Source: JAVBOW01 sp031550615 (GTDB lineage: Bacteria; Bacteroidota; Bacteroidia; Bacteroidales; Rikenellaceae). From it: a stretch of DNA of 64,000 nt. The position numbers and the translations under genes were made by a program. This document shows, one piece after another, positions 33,802 through 42,036 of the stretch. The DNA lies in NCBI GenBank assembly GCA_031550615.1, contig JAVBOL010000003.1:62001-126000 (forward strand). Direction: 5' to 3'. Position 1 is the stretch's first letter; each line of letters starts with the position of its first letter. Under the pieces are notes generated by a model. That model did no database searches. It had not been told where the DNA came from and saw nothing but the letters and a program-made list of their open reading frames with translations.

Positions 33802-34350
33802 ATGAAAAAATCTGTCCTCGCCTCATTTACACTCTGCCTCGCACTGGCGGCCTGTATGGTCTGTTGCGACGGCACCGAGCGGGGACTGATACCCAACCAG
33901 GAAAAAGCGATACTCAACTATATAAGCGGCAAAGACATCACCGATTTCACCAAGCAGGACGGCGTCTACCGCTATATCGCCAACGCCGACCGCGATGGCT
34001 ACTTATCTGCCAAACAGGTGTTTCCGGGCGACGATGTAAGCTTTTATTTTGCCGAATATCCCTTTACCTCAGCCCCCGGCGCGCTGTTCTACACAAATAA
34101 ATATTACCTTGTCAAGGACGATCCCACAATAAACACCACCTACTGGTCGTTTGAGCCATTAGAGGTCAGGGTCGGGCAAACGCGCCTGATCGAGGGTCTT
34201 ACGCGGGCGTTGCCCGGGTGCCGCCAGGGTGACTCGGTGGTGCTGTGGATAACCTCGGACCTGGCCTACGACACAAAAACCAACGGAGTGCTGCCCGTCA
34301 ACTCGGCGTTGATGGTGGTACTCGGCATTGAAGATGTAAAAAACAATTAG
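33802..34350 (+). CDS. FKBP-like peptidyl-prolyl isomerase lipoprotein
   Basis: A 182-residue lipoprotein (MKKSVLASFTLCLALAAC; a second Cys pair lies just after). The C-terminal ~80 residues follow the FKBP pattern: LIEGLTRALPGCRQGDSVVLWI, SDLAYDTKTNGVLPVNSALMVVLGIEDV, i.e. the G(L)xxGxRxGE-type segment and the PxNSxL hydrophobic-pocket segment. Several active-site aromatics appear changed, so isomerase activity is uncertain. The start at 33802 gives the signal peptide; a codon at 33763 precedes the promoter. It is followed four bases later by a larger FKBP-like lipoprotein gene. Confidence 0.75.
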   Translation: MKKSVLASFTLCLALAACMVCCDGTERGLIPNQEKAILNYISGKDITDFTKQDGVYRYIANADRDGYLSAKQVFPGDDVSFYFAEYPFTSAPGALFYTNKYYLVKDDPTINTTYWSFEPLEVRVGQTRLIEGLTRALPGCRQGDSVVLWITSDLAYDTKTNGVLPVNSALMVVLGIEDVKNN

Positions 34351-34354
34351 ATAG

Positions 34355-35992
34355 ATGAAACTCAGACAACTGACCTGGCCCGTACTGCTGGCCGCCGCCA
34401 TAACGATGGCCTCGTGCGCCCAGAAGGAATCGATAGACGACTCGGTAAAGGAGAGGGTGAGCCTGGAAAAATGGATGGAGTCGCACGCGCCAGACGCCAC
34501 GCCCCACGCCGGCGGACTCTACACGAAAGTCATCGAGAGCGTCGCCGACGGAGCGCGCCCCGCCCCCGGCAACTGGCTCGACATAACCTACACAGGCTAT
34601 GCGCTTCCCATAGCTCCCCTGAAAGTCTATCCCGAGAACGGCGACGTGTTCGTAACGCGCGACGCCGCGGTTGCCGGGCGCGAACTGCCACTTAACCCCT
34701 ACCGCACACACTACTCCACCCAAAGGGTCTATTTCGGGAATTCGGCATCGAGCAGCAGTTCGCTCACCCAGGCCATGTACCGCACCCTGGCGATGATGAA
34801 GCAGGGCGAGACGTGGCGTTGCTTCGCCCCCTCGGAGCTGACCTACGGCGATTACGGATCGAGTTACAACTACGGCTACCAGGGCCAGAACACGCTGCTG
34901 GGCGGCGTGCCGTCGTATATGGACATTAAACTGGTCAAGGTGATCGCCGATATCGATCAGGAGGAGTTCGACGTGGTGGAAGAGTACAAGGACGCCCACT
35001 ATCCCAACTACAACGACGCGCAGGGCAACCCGGTCTATAAAGATATGCCGGACATAGTTTACGAGATCGACTCGCTCGACGGCAAGGGGATCCTCTACCT
35101 GGCGACCAAAGAGTACACCAAGGTCGACGACAAACCGGCGATTACCGCCGACTCGACCATGAATATATACTACATCGGGCGTTTCCCCGACGGTTTTATA
35201 TTCGACACCAACATAGACACCGTGGCGCAGAGGGTGTGGGGCGACAACGCGCCGCGCTCGGCCATATCATACAATCCTAAGAACGGCAATTTGGTCAAAG
35301 CGTTCTACTACGCGGTGCAGTTCATGCAGTACGATTCGTGGGGACACATGGTCTTCACGTCCGACTACGGCTACGGCTCTTCGGGCTTTTCGCCCTCCAC
35401 TTCGGACTACGGCACCCAGATCGATCCCCGCACCCCCCTGGTGTTCGACTTCTATATCGGTCCCTCCACCACGAGAATAAACAATTACTATAAATCCACG
35501 AAGGTTGCCGGCGTAAACTTCTACTCCTCGCCGCTCTCCCAGGGATGGACCGTGGAGCAGGTCGTGGCCGGCAAACGCTGGGACTACAAGAAGGTCAACG
35601 GCATCGGTTCGCTCTTCGTGCCGGGCACGAGCTCGGCGGGCGAAAGCTGGCTGATCTCCCCCGCGATGGATATGAGCGCGTACGACTACCTGCGCATGGA
35701 ATTCACCGAGGCGATGGCCTTAGACAACGGCAGTCACAACAATTTCGAGATTTACGCCTCGACCACCGCGGGGAGTACGTTCGACTCCTCTCAATGGACC
35801 AAGGTCGGCATGGCCTCCTACCCCACCACATGGGTAAGCGTGGGGCCTGTAATTTTCGACAGTTTCATGCCCTCGGCCAATTTCCGGATAGCTTTCAAGT
35901 ATGTCGCCACCCAGCCCTCCACCTCGGCGTGGGCGATCAAGGAGCTGTCGATATACGCATTAGAGAAAACGAATCCGTCCACGACGGAATAA
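34355..35992 (+). CDS. Large lipoprotein with two FKBP-like modules and a C-terminal beta-sandwich
   Basis: A 545-residue lipoprotein (lipobox near MASC, Cys21). Two FKBP-like modules are visible: ~45-200 with MYRTLAMMKQGETWRCFAPS and SELTYGD, and ~240-370 with NIYYIGRFPDGFIFDT and AFYYAVQFMQ. The last ~170 residues (from FYSSPLSQGW through SWLISPAMDMSAYDYLRMEF) form a jelly-roll domain like the choice-of-anchor domains attached to DUF5689/DUF5017 proteins. It is translated with the preceding small FKBP lipoprotein. The modular layout suggests an outer-membrane protein-folding or glycan-binding lipoprotein; this is inference. Confidence 0.7.
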   Translation: MKLRQLTWPVLLAAAITMASCAQKESIDDSVKERVSLEKWMESHAPDATPHAGGLYTKVIESVADGARPAPGNWLDITYTGYALPIAPLKVYPENGDVFVTRDAAVAGRELPLNPYRTHYSTQRVYFGNSASSSSSLTQAMYRTLAMMKQGETWRCFAPSELTYGDYGSSYNYGYQGQNTLLGGVPSYMDIKLVKVIADIDQEEFDVVEEYKDAHYPNYNDAQGNPVYKDMPDIVYEIDSLDGKGILYLATKEYTKVDDKPAITADSTMNIYYIGRFPDGFIFDTNIDTVAQRVWGDNAPRSAISYNPKNGNLVKAFYYAVQFMQYDSWGHMVFTSDYGYGSSGFSPSTSDYGTQIDPRTPLVFDFYIGPSTTRINNYYKSTKVAGVNFYSSPLSQGWTVEQVVAGKRWDYKKVNGIGSLFVPGTSSAGESWLISPAMDMSAYDYLRMEFTEAMALDNGSHNNFEIYASTTAGSTFDSSQWTKVGMASYPTTWVSVGPVIFDSFMPSANFRIAFKYVATQPSTSAWAIKELSIYALEKTNPSTTE

Positions 35993-36009
35993 ATCATACT
36001 AAACGTAAA

Positions 36010-36045
36010 GAACGCCCGGCCTGAATATTTTTGGGCCGGGCGTTC
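36010..36045. terminator. Bidirectional terminator between the FKBP and DUF5689 genes
   Basis: GAACGCCCGGCC pairs with GGGCCGGGCGTTC around an AT-rich loop; TTTATT follows on the plus strand. Confidence 0.88.
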
Positions 36046-36046
36046 T

Positions 36047-36817
36047 TTATTGCACATCGTCAAGGGTTCTCAGCCGCAAGATAAATACCGGGCGGCCACC
36101 TGTGCCGGTAACCGCGGCGTAGCTGAGTATCCCGGTCAGCGTGACGGGTGCGGAGGGTACCGATAGGGCGGCGAAAGAGGCGTAGGGACTGGTCTGCACG
36201 AATATCTCTCCTTGCTGCTCATCGGTGAACCGATGCCATGTGGTGCGGTCGTTCTGCACCCAGCACAGCCCGGGGGCGGCAGGGATGAGGGCGGCTACGC
36301 GCACCAGGCGACCGCACATATTTTCCTGCAAAGAGGCTATGGTCTGTGTCTGGGGCGTGATATCAAAAACCTCGCCTGAGCGAAGCAGGTAGTCCTGCAG
36401 CACGGCGCTGTGTGAAAACCAGGCGGTCGGCGAAGCGGCGTAGGATGGAGCGGGAAGCCCGGCCTGTACCACCCCGTCTTCGAGCGCCACGACCAGCCCT
36501 TTAAGTCGCAGGGCGACCTGCGCCCCGGGCGGGTACGGCGCGTGCAGGTCGTAGAGCCCCGCTTTTAACTCCACCGCCCCGGTGTTGTCCTCTATGCAGA
36601 GCGTACGGTAGAAATTACCCTCGCGGTCGGTCGAGGTGACCGTCCCGCGCACGACGATATCGGCGCTTACGGTCAACGCACGCATAAGGCAGAGCGTCCG
36701 CACCCCGGCAAGGGTCGTGTTGGCCGCGGGCAATTCCACAGCGGGGTCGATCCGGCTGAAATCGTCGTAACCGCAGCCGGAGAGGATGAGCAATATGGCG
36801 AGGGCGGCGCGTTTCAT
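36047..36817 (-). CDS. DUF5689 domain-containing lipoprotein
   Basis: A 256-residue lipoprotein (MKRAALAILLILSGC, Cys15). The body matches DUF5689: an OB-like beta barrel with VRGTVTSTDREGNFYRTLCIED and GAVELKAGLYDLHAPYPPGAQV, followed by a second barrel with LRLKGLVVALEDGVVQAG. It starts with an ATGA overlap on the receptor stop codon, so the pair is translationally coupled and both sit behind structured RNA 2. DUF5689 lipoproteins are often encoded next to TonB-dependent receptors and may act as surface substrate-binding partners, as SusD does for SusC; that is inference. A more upstream codon at 36847 is less likely. Confidence 0.83.
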   Translation of the reverse strand: MKRAALAILLILSGCGYDDFSRIDPAVELPAANTTLAGVRTLCLMRALTVSADIVVRGTVTSTDREGNFYRTLCIEDNTGAVELKAGLYDLHAPYPPGAQVALRLKGLVVALEDGVVQAGLPAPSYAASPTAWFSHSAVLQDYLLRSGEVFDITPQTQTIASLQENMCGRLVRVAALIPAAPGLCWVQNDRTTWHRFTDEQQGEIFVQTSPYASFAALSVPSAPVTLTGILSYAAVTGTGGRPVFILRLRTLDDVQ

Positions 36818-39255
36818 CGGAAGTAGTAATTCAGCGACGCGTACCACGTGCGTCCGTATGAATAGAGGTATTTCGGAGCGTATGGCGTGTAGGTCCGCCC
36901 TGCACCCACGCCGGAGGGACGGGCACGCATCTGTTCGTAGCCGTAGCTTATTATATTCCGGTCGCCCAACAGGTTGGACACTGACAAACCGGCGATCAGG
37001 CTGCCCGTGTGCAAGTAGAACGTCCGCGAGAGGAAAGCGTTAAGGGTTGTCGCGGCGGGTAATTTCTCCTGAGAAAGCATCGCCCTGCGCGCTTCGGGCG
37101 AACTTGCCGCACCGGCCATGCGTGACGTGCGGCGCGTGGGGTCGGGGACGAGGTAGTTGCAATCCATGTAACTGAGGGTCATCGTGGTGCGCCACCCGCC
37201 CGAGGTGTAGCGCAGACCCGCCGAGGCGATCATCTCGGGTGAAAGCCCCGTGCGGCATCCCTTTAAGAACGAGCGCTGCCCTTTGTATAGCGCAACGCCG
37301 TCGGCATCTGTGTAGAGGTCCGTCGCGGGATTCGAGGCGTAACGCGCAGGGGCGAAGGCCACTGCCGGCAGCACGCTCAGACGCGGCGAAAAGTTGTAGA
37401 CTCCGGCAACTTCAACGCCGCAGTAGCGGCGCGCGACCCCGCGCAGGGCCAGGTCGCAGTACTCCCCCGCCCTGTCGTCGTAATAGTGCATCACCTGCGG
37501 ACCGTTCATCGAGGTCAGGTAGGCGCACGCGCTCAGTTGCAGATCGGGCCACGTCAGGCGGTATAAAACCTGCGCCGAGGCGGTGCGCTCGGCTTCACGC
37601 CTGTCTGCGAGCAGGTTGTTGCTGCGCGGCGAGAGGAAAACGTCATCCGCGGCAGGCGCCTGGGCGGCCATCGTGAGCGTTACATCTAAAAGGTGCTCGG
37701 GCGAGAGCGTCCATCCCCCGCCGATCCTCACCGTCCAGGTCGGCACGTTGACTTCACGGGAGGCTCCCAGCGAGGCGCCGCGGCGGAAAGTCTGCTTTTC
37801 GTATAACCCCTCGCGCCACATCTTCACGCTGCCGGCTTCGATGCCGCCTTCGAGGCGCAACGGCCCCTCGCCCCAGCGCACCGAGCCGCGCAGGTCGCTC
37901 TGGCGGCGGTGCATGCGGTAGTTGTAGCCGTACTCGCCGCCCTCGCGCACCCGGCGGCCCGGACGGCGCATATCGTTGGCCGCCTGGCCCTGGTAACGCT
38001 CGTCGTCGATCAGGAAACGGTCGAGGTCTTCGATCCAGCTGCCGCCGAGCAGGTCGCGCACACGGCTGTAATAACGGTCGGTGTCGCTGCGCAGACTAAA
38101 GCCGTAACTCGTTTCGAGTCTGCGCCAGGGGTGCGAGGTGACCTGCACCGAGGTCTGAAGGCATGACACCGCACGGGCGTCGTCGGCCACGATCACCGAT
38201 GACTCACCGCCGGACATCGCGTTGTGGGCGGCCAACTCCTCCCAGTCGATCTGCGTTACGCGGGGATCGCCCGAGCGCCACATCGCCGCGAGTTGCTCGC
38301 TGCCGCTCCACGAGGGCAGGTTGCGGTGGTAGTCGGGCAGCGGGTTCTGTTCGCGCCACCAATTCAGGCCGGAGTAGTACTCGCGCCCGGTGATGCAGCC
38401 CAACGAGGCTTCGATGCTGCTGCGGGGGCTGACCTCGCCCTGATACGTCAGCACGAACAATGGCGTAACGTTGCGGCGCACGCGTGAGGCGCGCTGCTCT
38501 CCGCCGCACCAGCCCCACGCCGGGTTATAGAGGTTCTCGCCGGTCAATTCGAACGCCTCGCGGGTGGATGCCTGGCGCGAGGAGCGCTCCGAGAGCGGCA
38601 CAATGGCGAAAAGTGTAACGCTGCCCTTCCCCACTATGCGGGCGGCGGCGAGTGATGCGGTCGCCTCGTCCATAAAAAGCCCGTCGATATGGCCGTCGCG
38701 TCCCCAACGGCGCGAAAGGGCTGCCGAGAATCCCCAATCACCCGTTTGGGCGGTGTACGCGCCGTTTATGCCCCAGCGCGCCGTGCGGTCCGAGGCGCTC
38801 AGGCCCACCCTGCCGCCCCCGGCGGGTTGCAGCGGGTCTATAGTGAGGGTTTCGAGCCCTGCGGGAGCGAAAAGCGCGCCGGGTGAGAGGATCGCGACGG
38901 GACGGTAGTTCCACGCGCCCGGTGTGCGGCGCAAGGCTGTCGCGAGAGTGTAGGCCGGACGGCGGGCGATAGCGTCCGAGAGGTCGATGCCGGCCACCTG
39001 CAGACGGCTGTATGCGGGGTCATACCCACGGCGCGAATAACGGACGGCCATGAAGTCGTAGGCTGCCGCCCGGCGAAAAACGTCGGCTCCGTCGTCCAAC
39101 GGAACGTCGAAAAGCCACCCGTCGGAGAGCGGCAAAGGCTCTGACAGGTAGGTAAACCGCCGCGGGTCGTCGTAGTCGTCCGCCGCAGGGTGCTGGGCCT
39201 CAAGTCCGGTGCACAGCATAAGCATGCACATGGACAACAGCAGGTGTTCTCGCAA
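36814..39255 (-). CDS. TonB-dependent receptor-like outer-membrane protein
   Basis: An 813-residue outer-membrane barrel. The start is TTG at 39255, giving a signal peptide (LREHLLLSMCMLMLCTGLEA). The N-terminal ~140 residues are a short plug-like region (DFMAVRYSRRGYDPAYSRLQ, SPGALFAPAGLET) without a carboxypeptidase-regulatory domain and without a clear TonB box. Many amphipathic strands follow and the protein ends in ASLNYYFR with a terminal aromatic-basic signature. Conserved barrel landmarks (NLLGDRNIISYGYEQ, AFLSRTFYL) match TonB-dependent receptors. It is co-translated with the DUF5689 lipoprotein. Substrate unknown; the RNA shared with an exported nuclease hints at nucleic-acid or phosphate uptake. 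Confidence 0.8.
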   Translation of the reverse strand: MREHLLLSMCMLMLCTGLEAQHPAADDYDDPRRFTYLSEPLPLSDGWLFDVPLDDGADVFRRAAAYDFMAVRYSRRGYDPAYSRLQVAGIDLSDAIARRPAYTLATALRRTPGAWNYRPVAILSPGALFAPAGLETLTIDPLQPAGGGRVGLSASDRTARWGINGAYTAQTGDWGFSAALSRRWGRDGHIDGLFMDEATASLAAARIVGKGSVTLFAIVPLSERSSRQASTREAFELTGENLYNPAWGWCGGEQRASRVRRNVTPLFVLTYQGEVSPRSSIEASLGCITGREYYSGLNWWREQNPLPDYHRNLPSWSGSEQLAAMWRSGDPRVTQIDWEELAAHNAMSGGESSVIVADDARAVSCLQTSVQVTSHPWRRLETSYGFSLRSDTDRYYSRVRDLLGGSWIEDLDRFLIDDERYQGQAANDMRRPGRRVREGGEYGYNYRMHRRQSDLRGSVRWGEGPLRLEGGIEAGSVKMWREGLYEKQTFRRGASLGASREVNVPTWTVRIGGGWTLSPEHLLDVTLTMAAQAPAADDVFLSPRSNNLLADRREAERTASAQVLYRLTWPDLQLSACAYLTSMNGPQVMHYYDDRAGEYCDLALRGVARRYCGVEVAGVYNFSPRLSVLPAVAFAPARYASNPATDLYTDADGVALYKGQRSFLKGCRTGLSPEMIASAGLRYTSGGWRTTMTLSYMDCNYLVPDPTRRTSRMAGAASSPEARRAMLSQEKLPAATTLNAFLSRTFYLHTGSLIAGLSVSNLLGDRNIISYGYEQMRARPSGVGAGRTYTPYAPKYLYSYGRTWYASLNYYFR

Positions 39256-39321
39256 GTTGGGTGTTCCGGGTTAGCAGTTATATAACGGGCTGCCCCAAAG
39301 AGAGCAGCAGTCGTTGCTTTT

Positions 39322-39481
39322 TAAAAAAGCCCCCGGCGACACTTGAAGGTCGTCTCTTACACTACAAGGTACTTTTACGCCAATTCAGGACCGGGGACTT
39401 GTAACACAAGTGTGGTCTGAATTGTCGTAAGTAATTCTGATAGTACCATTTCATAAAAATATATTAAGTAGTGTAAGAGAC
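39322..39481 (-). ncRNA. Structured RNA element 2, copy upstream of the receptor-DUF5689 operon
   Basis: A minus-strand RNA starting after TATATTTG (39486-39493). Its 5' end forms a perfect 14-bp stem (39468-39481 with 39352-39365). Nested inside are GGTACT/AGTACC and a TTACG-CAATTCAG / CTGAATTG-CGTAA stem, capped by GACC/GGTC and a small ACTTGT/ACAAGT hairpin. The loop GTCCCCGGT (39390-39398) can pair with the 3' GCCGGGGGC (39328-39337 region) next to U6 (39323-39328). GCTTTT-TTA-AAAAGC follows. Element 1 has the same order of parts with different stem sequences. The start codon of the receptor gene is about 67 bases downstream of the U tract. Confidence 0.68.
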
Positions 39482-39485
39482 TCTG

Positions 39486-39514
39486 CAAATATAGCATTTT
39501 TCTCCGTTTAGCAA
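39486..39514 (-). promoter_or_regulatory. Promoter of structured RNA 2
   Basis: TATATTTG at 39486-39493 with TTG complementary to 39512-39514, an 18-base spacer. The predicted start is the first base of the closing stem. Confidence 0.62.
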
Positions 39515-39588
39515 GACACTTATTGGGAAGCACAGAAATAATATATACTTTCGTACATAACTATACGATCATATTAGATTATTTTTGT

Positions 39589-40461
39589 GTGAGCAATATA
39601 ACCTTTATCGAATTCACCTCCCCGGATAGAGGGGAGTGGATCAAGACGATATCAGAAAAAGCAATGACAGTTTCTCCTGCGACACAAGGAGAGAGAATTG
39701 TATTGGTTTTTGAAAATATTGAAGTTGGTGCTTTTGAGCCAATACACTTGGTAACCCTTGCCTGTCTGATTGAATTTTTAGACAGACAGGGATATGTCGT
39801 TAGTCTTCAGAACACAGAATCTCCTGTACACAAATTTCTGTTTGAAACATTGCAATTCCCCCGGTATTGGAAGGAAGGACAAAACTACGTTCCGGCAAAC
39901 TCGGATTCCATTTTCAATTTATGGAGATTAGTTGAAGCTGAAATTGAGGGGCATAGCCAACGGATACATGATTATTTGCAAAAAAGGTTATTTAAAAACA
40001 AAGATCTAAGTGCGGTTAAAAATAGCCTGGTCGAGGCTTATTATAATATATTCGACCATGCAGAGGCTGGTGGTAATGCCTTTTCGCTGATCAAGTATGA
40101 TGGCCTCACGGAGAAACTGCATGTGGCTATTTGTGATTTCGGCAGAGGTATTGCTGATACGGTAAAAGAGAAAGTGCCTGATATAACTGAAGATTACGAG
40201 GCTCTTGGCAAGGCGATGGAGGATCTGTTTACCATCAACTCAAAAACCCACAATATGGGTCTGGGTCTGGGAAACATTAGGCGCACCTGCACGGAATCTG
40301 ACAAACTGAGAATTCTCAGTAATCAGGGATTTTTATATGCCAATAGCGATTTTATACAGATTCAGCCAAATAATTTTTATTTCTGCGGTACGTTAATATA
40401 TTATGAGTTGTCGTTATCTCATTTTGACGAATTGGAAATAATTGCTAATTTTGAACTTTGA
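39589..40461 (+). CDS. GHKL-type ATP-binding protein of an AT-rich two-gene module
   Basis: A 290-residue protein (GTG start at 39589). The C-terminal half is a GHKL ATPase: N box EAYYNIFDHAEAGGNAF (E149, N153), G1 ICDFGRGIADTV (D183) and G2 NMGLGLGNIRRTC (224-228). There is no HisKA or phospho-acceptor histidine, so it resembles anti-sigma/SpoIIAB-like switch ATPases rather than sensor kinases. The N-terminal ~110 residues have a STAS-like look (IVLVFENIEVGAF, IEFLDRQGYVVSL). Base composition is clearly more AT-rich than the neighbours, a sign of transfer. It overlaps or abuts the STAS-like gene. A TATTTTTG octamer at 39580-39587 is too close to the GTG to be a sure promoter. Confidence 0.75.
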   Translation: MSNITFIEFTSPDRGEWIKTISEKAMTVSPATQGERIVLVFENIEVGAFEPIHLVTLACLIEFLDRQGYVVSLQNTESPVHKFLFETLQFPRYWKEGQNYVPANSDSIFNLWRLVEAEIEGHSQRIHDYLQKRLFKNKDLSAVKNSLVEAYYNIFDHAEAGGNAFSLIKYDGLTEKLHVAICDFGRGIADTVKEKVPDITEDYEALGKAMEDLFTINSKTHNMGLGLGNIRRTCTESDKLRILSNQGFLYANSDFIQIQPNNFYFCGTLIYYELSLSHFDELEIIANFEL

Positions 40462-40475
40462 ACCACAGAGCAACC

Positions 40476-40760
40476 ATGTGTATAATTAATCTAAGCACAA
40501 TCATGTCGAATAAATCCTACCCCGAAGCGGGACAGGATCTATACTATATGATAGAGTCGAAGATCGATAACGAAGATAGAATCGTTATTGATCTCGATGG
40601 CGTTGTGTCCTTGCCCTCAATGTTCCTAAATGTATCTATCGGAAAATTCATCCAGGAATACGGAGTAGATCTTTTACGCGAGAAAATATCTTTTTCCAGG
40701 ATAAGTGCAACGCAAGCGGAGCGTATCAGGGAATATATCGATAAGGTTTCAAAAAGGTAA
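40476..40760 (+). CDS. STAS-like (DUF4325) protein
   Basis: A 94-residue protein from ATG at 40476; a TTG at 40458 that overlaps the upstream stop codon by 4 bases is an alternative giving six more residues. RIVIDLDGVVSLPSMFLNVSIGKFI matches DUF4325: a STAS-like strand then a helix where anti-sigma antagonists carry the phosphorylated Ser/Thr; here LPSMF holds a serine. The C-terminus IRE/YIDKVSKR is helical. Paired with a GHKL ATPase, this looks like a partner-switching couple of unknown output. The last two codons and the stop lie inside the terminator hairpin. Confidence 0.72.
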   Translation: MCIINLSTIMSNKSYPEAGQDLYYMIESKIDNEDRIVIDLDGVVSLPSMFLNVSIGKFIQEYGVDLLREKISFSRISATQAERIREYIDKVSKR

Positions 40761-40791
40761 ACGCCACATTAGATGTGGCGTTTACCTTTTT
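40751..40791. terminator. Perfect 19-bp bidirectional terminator overlapping a stop codon
   Basis: AAAAAGGTAAACGCCACAT (40751-40769) is the exact reverse complement of 40773-40791, with a 3-base TAG loop. It contains the TAA stop of the STAS-like gene at 40758-40760 and serves the convergent oadB gene as well. Confidence 0.93.
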
Positions 40792-40818
40792 CCTGCGGCG
40801 GCTTGCACGCCAACGCCC

Positions 40819-42036
40819 TTACAGCATCGGTATAATCGTAACGAATATCCCCGTGATGATCGCCGAGGTGATGACTCCGGTAATATTCGCTCCCAGTGCC
40901 TCGGGCAGCACCATCGAGCTGGGGTTATCCTTCGAGACGATCTTCTGCGCCACCTTCGCGGTCGTGGGCACGCAACTCACCGCCGCGATGCCGATCACCG
41001 GGTTGAAGTTGCCTCGCTTGATGAAATACATCACATAACCGCCCAGGATGCCGCCGATGCCCGAGATGAGCAGCGCCAGAATACCCAGTATAAGCAGCTT
41101 GAGAACCACCGGGTTGAACAATATATGCGCGTCGCATAGCACACCGAGCAGGATCCCAAGAAAGAAGGTAGACCCATATAGCATCGGCCCGCTGATAAAG
41201 TCGCAGACGTGCTTCAGGCCCGACTCCTTTATCACCACGCCCATGAAAAGCGAGAAGAAAAGCGGCGCGGCGACCGGGAACAGCAAACAGAGCACCACGC
41301 ACATGACCACAGCCATGGAGATCTTGGTCGCGGGGCTGTAATGGTGCGACTTTTCCTTCGAGCGGTCGATCTTAATCGCGCGCAACTTCTTGGGAACCAT
41401 AGCCTTGACCAGGTAGGGGTAACCTCCGTACGTCAATCCGAGGTAAAGGTAGGCGACAACCGTGATGGGCACGAAGATATCCTTGGACAGCATCAGCGAG
41501 GTGAACAGCACCATAGGCCCGTCCGCACCGCCAACCATGGCTATCGAGGCGCTGTCGTTGATCGTCAGGCCCATAGCGTAGGCGATGGGCAGCGTGGCGA
41601 ACGTGCCGAGTTCGGCAAACAACGCCAGCAGCATGCTCTGCAAGGGTTTGGCCAGCAGGAAACTCATGTCGAGCATCGTGCCGATACCCATAAATATAAG
41701 ACAGGCGATAAGGCCGTTGCTGAACATATAGGTGTAGACCGGTTGCAGGAAGTCGATCTGCAGCAGGTCCATCAGTTGGTCTACGTCCGTGACCATAGGG
41801 TCGAGGAACAGGTTACCGTGCGCACCGCCCGGCATGATGAGCACACCGGCGTTGATGGCCGCCATGCCCAGTCCCATGGGGATCATCACGAGCGGTTCGA
41901 GGATCTCCTTGCGTCCGAGCCACACGAGCAGGATGCCCAGCAGGATAAGCCCGATGCGCGAATACATGATAATGGGATCGGACTGCAAAAGGGTCGAAAC
42001 GCCCTGGAATATGCTGCTAAGGTCGTACTTTTCCAT
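40819..42036 (-). CDS. oadB: Sodium-translocating decarboxylase, beta subunit
   Basis: The 405-residue polytopic membrane protein is the carboxybiotin decarboxylase (beta) subunit of the oxaloacetate/methylmalonyl-CoA decarboxylase sodium pumps. It contains about 10 membrane segments, GGADGPMVLFTSLMLS (the conserved GGADGP region), PLLxSxxMGVVIKESG and NPVIGIAAVSCVPTTAK, with the ion-path aspartate and tyrosine segments expected. The pump couples biotin-dependent decarboxylation to sodium export. Alpha and biotin-carrier subunits are not in the window, so oxaloacetate versus methylmalonyl-CoA specificity is open. It overlaps the small upstream gene by 20 bases. Confidence 0.93.
   Translation of the reverse strand: MEKYDLSSIFQGVSTLLQSDPIIMYSRIGLILLGILLVWLGRKEILEPLVMIPMGLGMAAINAGVLIMPGGAHGNLFLDPMVTDVDQLMDLLQIDFLQPVYTYMFSNGLIACLIFMGIGTMLDMSFLLAKPLQSMLLALFAELGTFATLPIAYAMGLTINDSASIAMVGGADGPMVLFTSLMLSKDIFVPITVVAYLYLGLTYGGYPYLVKAMVPKKLRAIKIDRSKEKSHHYSPATKISMAVVMCVVLCLLFPVAAPLFFSLFMGVVIKESGLKHVCDFISGPMLYGSTFFLGILLGVLCDAHILFNPVVLKLLILGILALLISGIGGILGGYVMYFIKRGNFNPVIGIAAVSCVPTTAKVAQKIVSKDNPSSMVLPEALGANITGVITSAIITGIFVTIIPML

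Noticed and set aside
33555..39493. Reading the paired inverted repeats as invertible promoters
   Set aside because: The repeats differ in sequence between loci, the -7 boxes lie outside them, nested stems pair as well, and no invertase gene is nearby. A structured RNA explains more.
39523..39588. TTG start giving 22 extra residues on the GHKL ATPase
   Set aside because: The extra residues are Tyr/Ile-rich with no family similarity and the region looks like AT-rich upstream DNA.
39322..40760. Retron, OMEGA or CRISPR-associated RNA
   Set aside because: No reverse transcriptase, TnpB/IscB or Cas-like gene is in the neighbourhood, and no direct-repeat array is seen anywhere in the window.
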